Shown here: in pieces, positions 8,726 through 17,435 of the stretch
How positions within the stretch are numbered: the first letter of the stretch is position 1
Layout: every line of letters begins with the position of its first letter
Assembly: GCF_900114325.1 (NCBI RefSeq)
Contig: NZ_FOSR01000006.1
Span: 1-64,000 of the forward strand
Source: Rhodanobacter glycinis
GTDB lineage: Bacteria > Pseudomonadota > Gammaproteobacteria > Xanthomonadales > Rhodanobacteraceae
DNA length: 64,000 bases
Direction of reading: 5' to 3'
Notes under the pieces: generated by a model
What the model saw: only the letters and a program-made list of their open reading frames with translations
Told to the model about the DNA's origin: nothing
The model's database searches: none
Made by a program: the position numbers and the translations under genes

Positions 8726-8857
8726 CTGGCCATGGCGGCGTGAGGATGGGTTTTCATACGCACCGAGCCCACGCCGCCGACGCGACACGCCACTCCAAAT
8801 CCGCGCGATGCCCCGGCTGATTTCGCCGAAGCATCACGCCGACGGACCAGGCCAAGC

Positions 8858-10813
8858 CTACTTGCGCGCGGCGATGATCTGGCTGAGGTAATCCGGCGTG
8901 CCCGCGACGCGCACCAAATGCGGGTACTGCAGGCCGCCGTGGTAATCCACCGGCACGGTGCGGACTGCGCCCTGGTACTTGAACAGCAACCGGATCGGTG
9001 ACTTGCTGTCCTTTGCCGCGGTGATCGCGTTCTTCAACACGTCGCTCGAATAGGCTTCGCCATTCACCGCCACCAGCGTGGCGCCGGTGCTGACGCCGGC
9101 CTTGAATGCCGGTCCGTTCCAGCGCACGTCATTGACCTGACCCTTCTTGGTCAGGGTCATGCCGATCGACCAGGTGAAGTTGAAGATGTGCCGTGGCGAT
9201 TCCGGTCGGCTCTCGTACTGCTTCTCGTACGGGCTTTCCTTGTCGGTGTAGACCAGCTTCCAGCCCGAGCCCTTCACGCCATCCAGCAACGGTGGCTGGC
9301 GTTCGTCGACGAACGAATGCAGGTACGAGGTCCAGTCGTATTTCGCCACCCCGTTCAGTGCCGCCACCACGTCGTCGAACGTGTAGGTCCTGGTCACGAA
9401 GCTGCCGTTGTCGACGCCGAAGAACGCGCGCGCGAAATCGTCCAGCGACTTGCTGTCATGCGTCAGCGCGCGGATCTTGGCGTCCACGGCCAGCCACATC
9501 ATCTGCCCGGCGCTGTAGTACTCCTCGCTCATCTGCCAGCTGCGATACGGCAGGCCCGCGCGGTGCGCAGCGGTGGCGTCGTTGGTGGTGTCTTCCATCG
9601 TGCGCCAGTCGAAACCGGGGCGATTGCGGTCGTAGTTGGCCGCGACCATGGCCAGCGCATCGCGGAACTGTTCCGGCGTCCACATGCCCGAGCGCGCGGT
9701 CAGCACGAAGCCCCAGTACTGCGTCTGACCCTCGTAGACCCACAGCAGCGAATCACCCATCGGCACGTTGAAGTTGGGCGTCCACAAGTCAGCCGGACGG
9801 CGGAACTTGCCGTTCCACGAATGCACGTATTCGTGCGCCAGCAGGTCGCGATTCGGCGCGTTGTCGGCCCATGCCGTGAAGTAGTCGGGGCCCATGCCGT
9901 CCTCGCTGGACTGGTGATGCTCCAGGCCATTGCCGCCGAGCTGGTCGGACAGCGAGAACAGGAAGTCGTAGTGGTCGTAATGATGCGAACCGAACAGCTT
10001 CACGGCCTGCGTCACCAGCGCGCGATGCACCTTCAGCTGTTCCGGCGACATCACCAGGTACTTCGGCGCGTCCGCAACGACATCCAGATGCACCGGCGCC
10101 TTGCCACCCGGGTTGAGGTCGACGCGATTGAAGTACAGCCCCGCATACATCGGCGAATCAACCAGGGTGTTGAACGGTACCGGCTTGAAGGTGGTGGTAT
10201 TACCGGACGTCGAAGCCGTCTCCAGCGCGGTGCCGAACTTCCATCCACCGGGCAGCGTCACACTGGGCTTGAAGGTGATGTCGCGCGAGAAATGCCCGGC
10301 CGGATACAGCGCCATCTTGTTCCATTCCAGGTCGAGCATGCGGTCGGTCATTTCAGCCGAACCCTCGCCACGGCTGGACAGGAACTGGAAGTTCACGTCG
10401 ATGCTGGACACACCTGCGGGCACGTCGAGGTGAAAGGCATACACGTCGTACTCGTCGCGCACCCACTTCAGCGACTTGCCGTTTGCCGTCACGTCCAGGC
10501 CGGCCAGCATGTCGACCGGGCCGCTTGGCGAATGCTCGCCGGGAATCCACTGCGGGAACAGCAGCGTCAGCTTGCCCGCCTGCACCGGAATCGTTTCGTG
10601 CACGCGAAAGATGCCTTGTCGCGTATCGCTGGCATCCACATGCAGGGCGATGGTGCCCGGGTACGGCGTGTCCTGCGGCGGCGGCACGTTGGCGCTGCGC
10701 GAGACCTGCGCAAAGGCCGTGCTGGCGGCGAGCGCCACCGATACGGCCACGGCAAGGCGAATGGCGGGACGACGCGCACCCGCCGACAACCCGGCAAAGG
10801 AAACAAGGGACAT
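8858..10813 (-). CDS. secreted M61 family metallopeptidase (glycyl aminopeptidase type) with PDZ domain
   Basis: 651 residues. A signal peptide (A-V-A-V-S-V-A-L-A-A-S-T-A-F-A, cleaved before Q-V-S) is followed by the N-terminal beta domain of M61 peptidases. The zinc site is H327-E328-Y-V-H331 (A-H-E-Y-V-H-S-W-N-G-K-F-R-R-P), with E361 in W-V-Y-E-G-Q-T-Q-Y-W-G as the third ligand. A PDZ-like domain near 520-620 (G-M-T-L-T-K-K-G-Q-V-N-D-V-R-W, G-A-T-L-V-A-V-N-G) completes the family layout. ATG 10813 is preferred over the GTG at 10825 because GGAG lies seven bases before it. The family cleaves peptides with N-terminal Gly or Ala. Confidence 0.92.
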   Translation of the reverse strand: MSLVSFAGLSAGARRPAIRLAVAVSVALAASTAFAQVSRSANVPPPQDTPYPGTIALHVDASDTRQGIFRVHETIPVQAGKLTLLFPQWIPGEHSPSGPVDMLAGLDVTANGKSLKWVRDEYDVYAFHLDVPAGVSSIDVNFQFLSSRGEGSAEMTDRMLDLEWNKMALYPAGHFSRDITFKPSVTLPGGWKFGTALETASTSGNTTTFKPVPFNTLVDSPMYAGLYFNRVDLNPGGKAPVHLDVVADAPKYLVMSPEQLKVHRALVTQAVKLFGSHHYDHYDFLFSLSDQLGGNGLEHHQSSEDGMGPDYFTAWADNAPNRDLLAHEYVHSWNGKFRRPADLWTPNFNVPMGDSLLWVYEGQTQYWGFVLTARSGMWTPEQFRDALAMVAANYDRNRPGFDWRTMEDTTNDATAAHRAGLPYRSWQMSEEYYSAGQMMWLAVDAKIRALTHDSKSLDDFARAFFGVDNGSFVTRTYTFDDVVAALNGVAKYDWTSYLHSFVDERQPPLLDGVKGSGWKLVYTDKESPYEKQYESRPESPRHIFNFTWSIGMTLTKKGQVNDVRWNGPAFKAGVSTGATLVAVNGEAYSSDVLKNAITAAKDSKSPIRLLFKYQGAVRTVPVDYHGGLQYPHLVRVAGTPDYLSQIIAARK

Positions 10814-10984
10814 GACGGACTCCACGGACAGGCAAATGATTGCCCCAACTTAACACCACGACACCCCGATATGGAGCAGGCCGGATGGGCCATGCCGGCA
10901 AGGCCATCCGCGTGCAAAAGCCGGCGCAGGCCGCCGCCATGCCATCGCGATACGGCGCTGCGGCCTCGCCTCCAGCGCATGCCG

Positions 10985-11013
10985 TTGACATACTGTGTGT
11001 AGCTATGTACTTT
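10985..11013 (+). promoter_or_regulatory. sigma-70-type promoter of the padR-HAAS pair
   Basis: A perfect -35 TTGACA (10985-10990) is followed after 17 bases by TACTTT (11008-11013). The spacer contains TACTGTGTGTAGCTATG, rich in TAC/GTA steps like other PadR-controlled promoters, so autoregulation is likely. It starts about 25 bases before the PadR ATG. Confidence 0.6.
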
Positions 11014-11037
11014 GCACGAAACTCTACAGAGCACCGC

Positions 11038-11394
11038 ATGGCTCCGACTCACGAAAACCCCTTGTCCAAGCTGGAGCTTGAGCTGCGGCGCGGCGCGTTG
11101 GTACTGGCGGTGCTCTCGCAGCTGCGAAGTGCGCAATACGGCTACTCCCTGCGCCAGGCCTTGGCCCAGCGCGGCATGCCGATCGAGGAGGGAACGCTCT
11201 ATCCCCTGCTCCGGCGGCTGGAAAAGCAGGGGCTGCTGGCCTCCGAGTGGCGCATCGACGATGGCCCGCCGCGCCGCTACTACCACCTGAACGACGCCGG
11301 CGAGGCGCTGCTCGCCAATCTCACGACCGTGTGGAGCGACCTCGTCGCCACCATGGGCGGCCTGCTGAAGGGAGCGGAACATGAACCCGAATGA
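11038..11394 (+). CDS. PadR family transcriptional regulator
   Basis: 118 residues, the size of subfamily-2 PadR proteins. The winged helix is typical: L-R-R-G-A-L-V-L-A-V-L-S-Q-L, Y-G-Y-S-L-R-Q-A-L, then E-E-G-T-L-Y-P-L-L-R-R-L-E-K-Q-G-L-L and the wing W-R-I-D-D-G-P-P-R-R-Y-Y-H-L. ATG 11038 gives a normal N terminus; the same frame is open back to 10840 but that part is not protein-like. It overlaps the following HAAS membrane gene by 14 bases. Such pairs, in which the regulator represses its own two-gene operon, are common; the inducing signal is unknown. Confidence 0.9.
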   Translation: MAPTHENPLSKLELELRRGALVLAVLSQLRSAQYGYSLRQALAQRGMPIEEGTLYPLLRRLEKQGLLASEWRIDDGPPRRYYHLNDAGEALLANLTTVWSDLVATMGGLLKGAEHEPE

Positions 11395-12289
11395 CGTGAT
11401 CGAAGCCTATGTCCTCGATGTGATGCGCCGTTTGCCCGGTCGAGAACGCAACGGGATCGGCCTGGAACTTCGCGGCCTGCTCGCCGACATGCTGGCCGAG
11501 CGTGCCGAGAGCCATGCCAACCCTGCCGATGACGCACTGGTGCTGGCCATGTTGCGGGACTTCGGCACGCCGGCCGAAGTCGCCGCACGCTATCGCCCGC
11601 CTGGCGTCGTGATCATCCCCGCCGAGCAGACCCGCTCATTCGTGCTGCTGTCGGTCGTCGGCATCGTGCTGCAATGGGCGTTGACCCTGCCGCGCGTATT
11701 CCAGGGTGCGCCACTGGCCGGCTGGTGGTTCAGTTGGGGACTGGGCGCGCTGTGGTGGCCCGGTTTCCTCGCCATGCTTGCCGTGATCGCCGCAGGCATC
11801 CGGCAAACGGGGCTGTTCAAGCCCGGCTGGCGGCCCCGGGTAGTCGATCCCGAACGGATTCATCGCGGCTCGCTGGCCGTGGGCCTCGCGTGGTTCCTTG
11901 TCGGCGCCGCTCTGGTAACCGCCCTGCCATGGATCGCCCACCGCATGCCCGCCCCACTCGCGCAGGTCTTCGCCTTCGACGCCGGTTTCCTGCACACACG
12001 GGCGCCGTGGGTCCTGCCGCTCTGGCTGGCCAGCTTCATCACCCTGGCGTTGGTGTTCCACCGAGGACGCTGGTCGCCACCGATGCGATGGACTCACATC
12101 GCGGTAAGCATGGCCTTCGTGGCGCTGCTGCTGTGGTGGGTTGCGGCCGGACCGATCTTCCTGGCCGAGGCCACCGACAAGGGCGCCAAGGGCGGCCTCG
12201 AACTGGTCGTGCTGTTCATCGTTATCGACGCAGTCTGGAAGCTGTACCGCCAGCGCACACGTATCCGGATGCCCAGCGCGCACCGGTGA
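11381..12289 (+). CDS. HAAS-domain membrane protein, partner of PadR
   Basis: 302 residues. Residues 1-75 form the helical HAAS/permease-prefix-like domain (V-L-D-V-M-R-R-L-P-G-R-E-R-N, L-R-D-F-G-T-P-A-E-V-A-A-R-Y) usually encoded beside PadR regulators. The rest is a membrane region with about six hydrophobic segments (near 85-105, 115-140, 170-190, 215-235, 245-265 and 275-290). ATG 11381 lies inside the end of padR with GGGAGCGG before it, so translation is coupled. These proteins are thought to sense envelope or membrane state; no enzyme motif is seen. Confidence 0.8.
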   Translation: MNPNDVIEAYVLDVMRRLPGRERNGIGLELRGLLADMLAERAESHANPADDALVLAMLRDFGTPAEVAARYRPPGVVIIPAEQTRSFVLLSVVGIVLQWALTLPRVFQGAPLAGWWFSWGLGALWWPGFLAMLAVIAAGIRQTGLFKPGWRPRVVDPERIHRGSLAVGLAWFLVGAALVTALPWIAHRMPAPLAQVFAFDAGFLHTRAPWVLPLWLASFITLALVFHRGRWSPPMRWTHIAVSMAFVALLLWWVAAGPIFLAEATDKGAKGGLELVVLFIVIDAVWKLYRQRTRIRMPSAHR

Positions 12290-12440
12290 AGTTGATCCGC
12301 TTGACCCATCAATGGTGATCAGTGCGTCGGCACCCTGACCATCATCGACTCGCGGACATCGCCACGATGACTCACGAAGCCGGGAAGTGTTCGCGGATGA
12401 GACCAGCGCCAATACACGCGCGGAACGCGCGCCCACGCCC

Positions 12441-12812
12441 TCATCCAGCCAGATAGAAATCCATGGGGATCAGCTCGACGGCCCACCCGCCTTCCTCGCC
12501 CAGCGTGGCAGCCGGATGCATGGATGCGATGCGCAGCGCTTCGTCACGGCTGTCCGCCTCGATGATGAACAGGCCGCCCACCACTTCCTTCGACTCGGTA
12601 TAAGGCCCGTCGCTGACCTGCGTCTTGCCGCCGCGAGGGCGAAGCGTCCGCCAGCCGTCCAGATCGCCAAGCGATGCGGAAACCAGAACCTTGCCGGTCG
12701 CGCGCATCTTCTCGTCCAGTGCCGGACATTGGCTCACCAGTGCCTTGACGTCAGCGGGCGCCATCGCGGCAAATTTTTCGGGCGTGAAGTAGGCCAGTCC
12801 GAGATATTTCAT
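12441..12812 (-). CDS. YCII-related (YciI/DGPF domain) protein
   Basis: 123 residues forming one ferredoxin-like YCII domain. It begins M-K-Y-L-G-L-A-Y and carries the D-G-P-Y-T-E-S-K-E segment that names the DGPF group, then G-G-L-F-I-I-E-A-D-S-R-D-E-A-L-R-I-A and the terminal V-E-L-I-P. This group is often encoded beside ECF sigma factors, but no sigma gene is here. The next genes on the strand are GNAT and 2'-5' ligase-like proteins 170 bases away. The biochemical function is unknown. Confidence 0.85.
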   Translation of the reverse strand: MKYLGLAYFTPEKFAAMAPADVKALVSQCPALDEKMRATGKVLVSASLGDLDGWRTLRPRGGKTQVSDGPYTESKEVVGGLFIIEADSRDEALRIASMHPAATLGEEGGWAVELIPMDFYLAG

Positions 12813-12982
12813 GGGAGATCCATTGGGTGGGAATGCATTGACGACGAAGCGGATGATCGGAAATCGACAATCCTGCGCGCCGGGCCAGTCAGCGAATTCG
12901 ACCGCTCTGGAAGCGCACAGTCACCACAAGTAGCAACAAGCTCGCCGGCGATTTCAACGGGCGCCTTCCATTTCCGCCGGGC

Positions 12983-13495
12983 CTATGGGGCCGGAACCGG
13001 TCCATCCCGCAACGGCTTTGCCATGGGTACGCATGCAAGGCGTACGCCCAAAGACGATTCATAGATCGATTGGCCTTCCCCCTCAAACCCCAGCGACCGA
13101 TAGAACGCGACGGCATTCAACGTGGACTCGAGGTGGATACTGCCAAGTCCAGCGCCAAGCGCAAGGCTTTCCAGATGCTCCATCATGGCGCGTCCCACGC
13201 CTCGCCCCATGTACCCGGGCAAGACAAAGATCGCATCGACCTTTCCTGTTGCGAGATCAATCATGCCGGTGCCCACGACCTGGCCATCGGCCACCGCGAC
13301 GTGGAAGTGCTCCGCCACGCGCCTGGCAAATGCCTCCGACATCGCTCCCGACGTCCAGATCGCCAGATCACGCTGGGGATAGAAGCCAGTGCATCGGGCC
13401 AGAATGGCTTCGCGGCGAATGGCGAAGCAGGCCAGCGCCTCCTCGATGGTCGCTTTTTCAATATGCAAGGCGGTCTCCCGACCTGGAAGGTCCAT
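12983..13495 (-). CDS. GNAT family N-acetyltransferase
   Basis: 170 residues with the acetyl-CoA-binding core: V-A-D-G-Q-V-V-G-T-G-M-I-D-L, then V-D-A-I-F-V-L-P-G-Y-M-G-R-G-V-G-R-A-M-M (the Q/R-x-x-G-x-G/A loop), and the closing N-A-V-A-F-Y-R-S-L-G-F. The acceptor is unknown. The gene starts 25 bases after the end of the 2'-5' RNA ligase-like gene on the same strand, so the two are probably co-transcribed. Confidence 0.88.
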   Translation of the reverse strand: MDLPGRETALHIEKATIEEALACFAIRREAILARCTGFYPQRDLAIWTSGAMSEAFARRVAEHFHVAVADGQVVGTGMIDLATGKVDAIFVLPGYMGRGVGRAMMEHLESLALGAGLGSIHLESTLNAVAFYRSLGFEGEGQSIYESSLGVRLACVPMAKPLRDGPVPAP

Positions 13496-13520
13496 TCACC
13501 GCACCCGCCGCAGCGACGCC

Positions 13521-14105
13521 TCAGCCACCGGCCAAAGCACGACTGGCCAACGGGATGTGCCGTGTCTTGCCCAGCAGGCTGTGGACAAGCCGCACCTCAC
13601 CTGCCGGCCATGAAATCGGCTCGATCGTCTCGAACGGAAGCAGCGCCTTGCCGTAAGCCACGGTCATGTGCGGCACGAAGGAGCCATGCGTCGACTGTCC
13701 CAGGCCATGGGCCCGCAAATGCATTGCCAGTTGCCCGTGCAATGCATGCAACGTCTCGTTGCCCTCGCTCGCGGCAAGCACGAGCGGGCTTTTGGAGCGG
13801 TGGTTCCCGAAGCTGCCAGCCTGGTCGAAGCGGATGGTAAACGGCTCGGCCACCAGCCGCGAAAGTGCCTGGCCGGCATGCTCCACCAACCCGGGCGGCT
13901 GGCCCGCGTAATCACCCAGGTGGAACAGCGTGACATGGAGCCGCGAGGCGGCGACCGCTCCGGCACCCAGGCCGTGCTTGCCGAGAAAGCCATCCGCCAG
14001 CGTAGCCAGGCTGGCGGCATGGCGTGCGTCGGGGAATATCGCCAGGAAGAATCGGTCGGTGGGTTGATCCGGCTCGAAGCCCGGCAAGGATCCTTGGGTG
14101 GACAT
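13521..14105 (-). CDS. 2'-5' RNA ligase / cyclic phosphodiesterase family protein
   Basis: 194 residues. The two H-x-T/S-x motifs of the 2H phosphoesterase superfamily are seen: H-V-T-L (after A-A-S-R-L) and H-M-T-V (after S-F-V-P), with the usual F-F-L-A-I-F-P start of the domain. The family (LigT/ThpR) opens 2',3'-cyclic phosphate ends or forms 2'-5' bonds in vitro; the cellular target is uncertain. ATG 14105 is preferred over a TTG at 14120. It lies upstream of the GNAT gene in a likely two-gene unit. Confidence 0.87.
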   Translation of the reverse strand: MSTQGSLPGFEPDQPTDRFFLAIFPDARHAASLATLADGFLGKHGLGAGAVAASRLHVTLFHLGDYAGQPPGLVEHAGQALSRLVAEPFTIRFDQAGSFGNHRSKSPLVLAASEGNETLHALHGQLAMHLRAHGLGQSTHGSFVPHMTVAYGKALLPFETIEPISWPAGEVRLVHSLLGKTRHIPLASRALAGG

Positions 14106-14219
14106 GCATCGTCTCGACAATGGAATGGACAGGTGGATGCGGCGGAACGAATGGGCACGGCCTGGCCGAATGACTCCGCTCCGAAACGTTCGCGGCTTTC
14201 GGGGCGGACACCATACACA

Positions 14220-15818
14220 TCAAAGATGCGCGTCGGGCTCCACGCGCTGCAGGAAGTCGTAGCGCGTCACGGCATGATCGACGCGGGTATGCGTGTCCGC
14301 GCCGATCACCTGGCGCAGCAGGCCGCCATCCTTGTCCGCTGTCGCCGGCCAGTGCGGCAGGCCCGCACCGTTGGGGTTGCCGGTCTTGATGAAGTTGGCC
14401 CAGTAGCCTTCCATCGTGGCCGACACCTTGCGGTCGGTGGCGGTCCACGCGAAGACGTGGTTGCCGGACAGGTTGCCCAGCGCGAATTCGATCTCGCTGC
14501 TGTGCACCGCGCCCGGATCGGGGCCGGCGCTGCCATCACGCTTGGCCGGACGCGCCTGGTCGAAATAGTAGTAATACACCGGCGCGTGACCGGTCTGGCG
14601 TTGCAGCTGCATCCAGCGTCCGGTGGCGAAGGCGATGAACTGGTCGCCAGCCAGCGCCGTGCCGGACGTCTTCACTTCGGCCGCGGTATTGCCCGGATAA
14701 AGCTTCAGCGCCTCGGCGGCATGCGCGCCGAATTGCTTCTCCAGCACGGCGCGATAGTTGGCTGGCGTGGGCGCCCTGCCGTTGAACAGGTCGGCGTAAT
14801 AGTCTTCCTGCGAATTCGAGCCCACCAGCAGCGGAATGTGCGCCTGCTCGCCGGCCTGGTAGATCGCCTCGGGCGAACGCGGCAGGAAATAGCCGTCGAT
14901 CGTGGGGCTGAATTCGGCCACGCCCTTGTCACCGCAGGCCTTGATCAAGACGCTCGCATTCATCGCACGCAAATCGGCCAGGGAATGCGCGCCGACGTGT
15001 TGCTCGAATGCCTGGCCTTCTTTCTCGGTCTGCGCCAGCGGTCGCGGCTTCAGATTGCCGAGCACGGAGCCGCTCTCACCGATGGCTTGCTGCATCAATC
15101 CCTTCGACAACGGCGAAGCCATCAAGGCCGAGACCGACATGGAACCGGCCGACTCGCCGCCGATGGTGACCTTCGCCGGGTTGCCGCCAAACGCGGCGAT
15201 GTTTTGATGGACCCAGCGCAGCGCGGCAGCCTGGTCGAGCAGGCCGTAATTGCCGGTGGCGTGTTGCGGTGACTCGTCAGCCAGCGCCGGCAACGCGAGA
15301 AAGCCGAACACGTCCAGCCGATAGTTCACGGTGACCGTGACGATCCCGCGCCGGGCCAGGCTGGCACCGTCATAGCGCGACTCCGAACCGTCGCCCGCGA
15401 CAAAACCGCCACCGTAGAAATACACCAGCACGGGCAGCTTCTTGCCTGCGCTGTGCGCGGGTCGCCACACGTTGAGGTACAGGCAGTCCTCGCTCATGCC
15501 GTCGGAGCGGAACACCATGTCGCCGAACAACGGCCGCTGCATGCAACGCGGACCGAAGTGGTCGGCCTTGCGCACACCACTCCAGGCCGTCATCGGTTGC
15601 GGCGGCTTCCAGCGCAGGGAACCGACCGGCGGCGCGGCGTACGGAATGCCCTTGAACTCGCCCAGGCCCGCTGCGGCGACATGGACGCCGGACAATGCAC
15701 CGGCTTCCGTGTGCACCACCGGCACCGAAGAACCCGCGGCGAGCAGCGGCAGCGGAGCGGCGACAACGGCCAAGCCCAGCAACATGTGGATCGAACAGGC
15801 GAATGCACGGCGCATCAT
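14220..15818 (-). CDS. secreted type-B carboxylesterase
   Basis: 532 residues. The signal peptide is M-L-L-G-L-A-V-V-A-A-P-L-P-L-L-A-A. The carboxylesterase B hallmarks follow: F-K-G-I-P-Y-A-A-P-P-V-G-S-L-R-W, E-D-C-L-Y-L-N-V-W, Y-F-Y-G-G-G-F (oxyanion hole) and nucleophile S223 in G-G-E-S223-A-G-S. The acid lies in S-N-S-Q-E-D-Y and the catalytic His is probably in G-A-V-H-S-S-E-I. ATG 15818 is chosen because GAGG precedes it and it opens the signal peptide. It follows the MFS and LacI genes on the same strand, so removal of ester groups (acetyl or feruloyl) from imported or extracellular glycans is plausible. Confidence 0.92.
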   Translation of the reverse strand: MMRRAFACSIHMLLGLAVVAAPLPLLAAGSSVPVVHTEAGALSGVHVAAAGLGEFKGIPYAAPPVGSLRWKPPQPMTAWSGVRKADHFGPRCMQRPLFGDMVFRSDGMSEDCLYLNVWRPAHSAGKKLPVLVYFYGGGFVAGDGSESRYDGASLARRGIVTVTVNYRLDVFGFLALPALADESPQHATGNYGLLDQAAALRWVHQNIAAFGGNPAKVTIGGESAGSMSVSALMASPLSKGLMQQAIGESGSVLGNLKPRPLAQTEKEGQAFEQHVGAHSLADLRAMNASVLIKACGDKGVAEFSPTIDGYFLPRSPEAIYQAGEQAHIPLLVGSNSQEDYYADLFNGRAPTPANYRAVLEKQFGAHAAEALKLYPGNTAAEVKTSGTALAGDQFIAFATGRWMQLQRQTGHAPVYYYYFDQARPAKRDGSAGPDPGAVHSSEIEFALGNLSGNHVFAWTATDRKVSATMEGYWANFIKTGNPNGAGLPHWPATADKDGGLLRQVIGADTHTRVDHAVTRYDFLQRVEPDAHL

Positions 15819-15985
15819 GAAAACCTCGCACGGATGGAACGGATATCCCTGGAACCTAAGGAACGGCACAGCACGAATCGCCCCGCCCCTTCGCCACGCT
15901 CGACTACCCGGGTGGCTCCGCCGCAGCGTAGCGCAAAGAAGCCGCCCCACGCTTGCCAAGGGAGCACCTCGAATAACCCACGTTT

Positions 15986-16074
15986 GCAGGAGCTCACCCA
16001 GTGCGCGAAAGGTCCTTGCGAAAGATTTTCGCAGTCTCCAACCAAGAGCACTCGCGCACAGGGTGCGCTCCTAC
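15986..16074. repeat. REP inverted pair, copy 1 (one arm degenerate)
   Basis: The right arm TCGCGCACAGGGTGCGCTCC (16052-16074 with flank) is the exact family sequence. The left arm (15986-16009, AGGAGCTCACCCAGTGCGCG) is a degraded inverse copy. It lies 33 bases downstream of the MFS gene stop, in the gap before the carboxylesterase. Copies 2 and 3 are at 26126 and 57130. Confidence 0.8.
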
Positions 16075-16106
16075 CGGGTTTCGGCAAGGCTTTCGAGTCC
16101 GCAAGC

Positions 16107-17369
16107 TCAACGCACGCCGCGCACCGGCAGGATCGCCCAGGCGCCCAGCGCGACAAGAACCGCCGCCACCATGAACAGGACCGCATAGCTGCCGCTGCTC
16201 ACGGCAAGAATGGCCGGGGCGACGGCAGGCATCAGCCATTGCGGCAGGACGCTGGCGATGTTGAAGATGCCCAGGTTCCTGGCTGCGTGGGTTTCGCGCT
16301 CCGGCAACACGTCGGTGACCAGCGCGAAGTCCACGGCCAGGTAGGTGCCCTGCGCGATACCGCTCAACGCCATGCCGACCAGGAACCAGGCATACGACGT
16401 GGCAAACGCGATCACCACCAGCGCCAGCGCGTAGAGCAGCGCCGCACCGCATACGAAAACCTTGCGCCGCCCGACGGCATCGGACAATCCGCCACCCAGC
16501 ACACCGAAGATGGCCACCATGCAGCACTGCACCACGGTGGACAGGAAGATCCGGTGCGGCACATCGCCCGGTGGGCAGTTCAACTGATGGATCAGGTAGA
16601 ACTCCTGATAGGTCAGCAACATGGCAACGCCGGCGTAGAGCAGGAAGCGGCTGCTCCAGGCCCAGCTGAAATCGGGGAAACGCAACGGGTTGATCCAGAA
16701 ACTGCCCAGGAACCCGCGCCAGCCGTAAGGCGGCCGGTGCGCCGAATCCAACCTGCTGTCGCGCAGCACGCATGCCAGCACGAGTGCGCAGAGCAACGCG
16801 ATCGCGGCCGGCACCAGGAAGATGGCCAGCGTGGACGCCACCAGCACTTCCACCAGGAAGGTGCCGCCGATCATGCCCAGCGGCAGGCTGATGCTCACGA
16901 TGCCGGATACCGTACCGCGCTGCGATGTCGGGATCTGGTCGGAAAGGATTGCCGCCAGCACCGCCAGTTCGGCGTTATAGGCAAGCTGCGTGATGCACCA
17001 ACCCAAGAGGAGCTGCGGGATCGACGTGGCCTGCGCCACGACTGCCAGCCCGGCCACGCCGCCCAGCGCGCCGGCAATCAGCCAGGGCCGGCGCATGCCG
17101 TGGCGCGAGGTCGTGCGATCCGACAGCCGGCCAAAGAACGGATTGCCGAACAAGGCCACCAGCGCTCCCACGCCCACCACCAGCGACAGGCTGTCGGCCG
17201 CATGTGCCGGGTCGATCACGCTGACGCGCATCGCCAGCCCCACCAGGATCGGCGGCAGCAAAGCCATCCACAAGCCCGTATAGGCCAGGCCATAGACCGC
17301 CATGAACAACCGGCCGACGCGACGCGTGCACGGCACGGTCGCGGCCTCGACATGGTCACTGCCCACCAT
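16107..17369 (-). CDS. MFS sugar transporter (GPH-like)
   Basis: 420 residues with about twelve hydrophobic segments. MFS signatures are P-F-F-G-R-L-S-D-R-T-T-S-R-H-G-M-R-R-P-W between helices 2 and 3 and G-G-L-S-D-A-V-G-R-R-K in the second half. The R-x-G-x-R-R-P-W pattern is typical of the glycoside-pentoside-hexuronide/sucrose-type branch. It follows the LacI gene by 66 bases on the same strand and sits opposite the TonB receptor/GH3 genes, so it probably moves a mono- or disaccharide across the inner membrane. The substrate is not readable. Confidence 0.88.
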   Translation of the reverse strand: MVGSDHVEAATVPCTRRVGRLFMAVYGLAYTGLWMALLPPILVGLAMRVSVIDPAHAADSLSLVVGVGALVALFGNPFFGRLSDRTTSRHGMRRPWLIAGALGGVAGLAVVAQATSIPQLLLGWCITQLAYNAELAVLAAILSDQIPTSQRGTVSGIVSISLPLGMIGGTFLVEVLVASTLAIFLVPAAIALLCALVLACVLRDSRLDSAHRPPYGWRGFLGSFWINPLRFPDFSWAWSSRFLLYAGVAMLLTYQEFYLIHQLNCPPGDVPHRIFLSTVVQCCMVAIFGVLGGGLSDAVGRRKVFVCGAALLYALALVVIAFATSYAWFLVGMALSGIAQGTYLAVDFALVTDVLPERETHAARNLGIFNIASVLPQWLMPAVAPAILAVSSGSYAVLFMVAAVLVALGAWAILPVRGVR

Positions 17370-17435
17370 TCCTCCGCATCCCCTGGAATCAGCACATCCC
17401 GTGCCCGGCTGGAACCGGGCGGCACATGACGAATC

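Noticed and set aside
9188-11002. 604-codon plus-strand frame opposite the M61 peptidase
   Set aside because: Antisense shadow: composition is Arg/His/Val-biased and the minus-strand peptidase has complete zinc motifs.
15453-17429. 658-codon plus-strand frame opposite the MFS and esterase genes
   Set aside because: Runs across two real minus-strand genes and a REP; Gln/His/Arg-rich with no domain.
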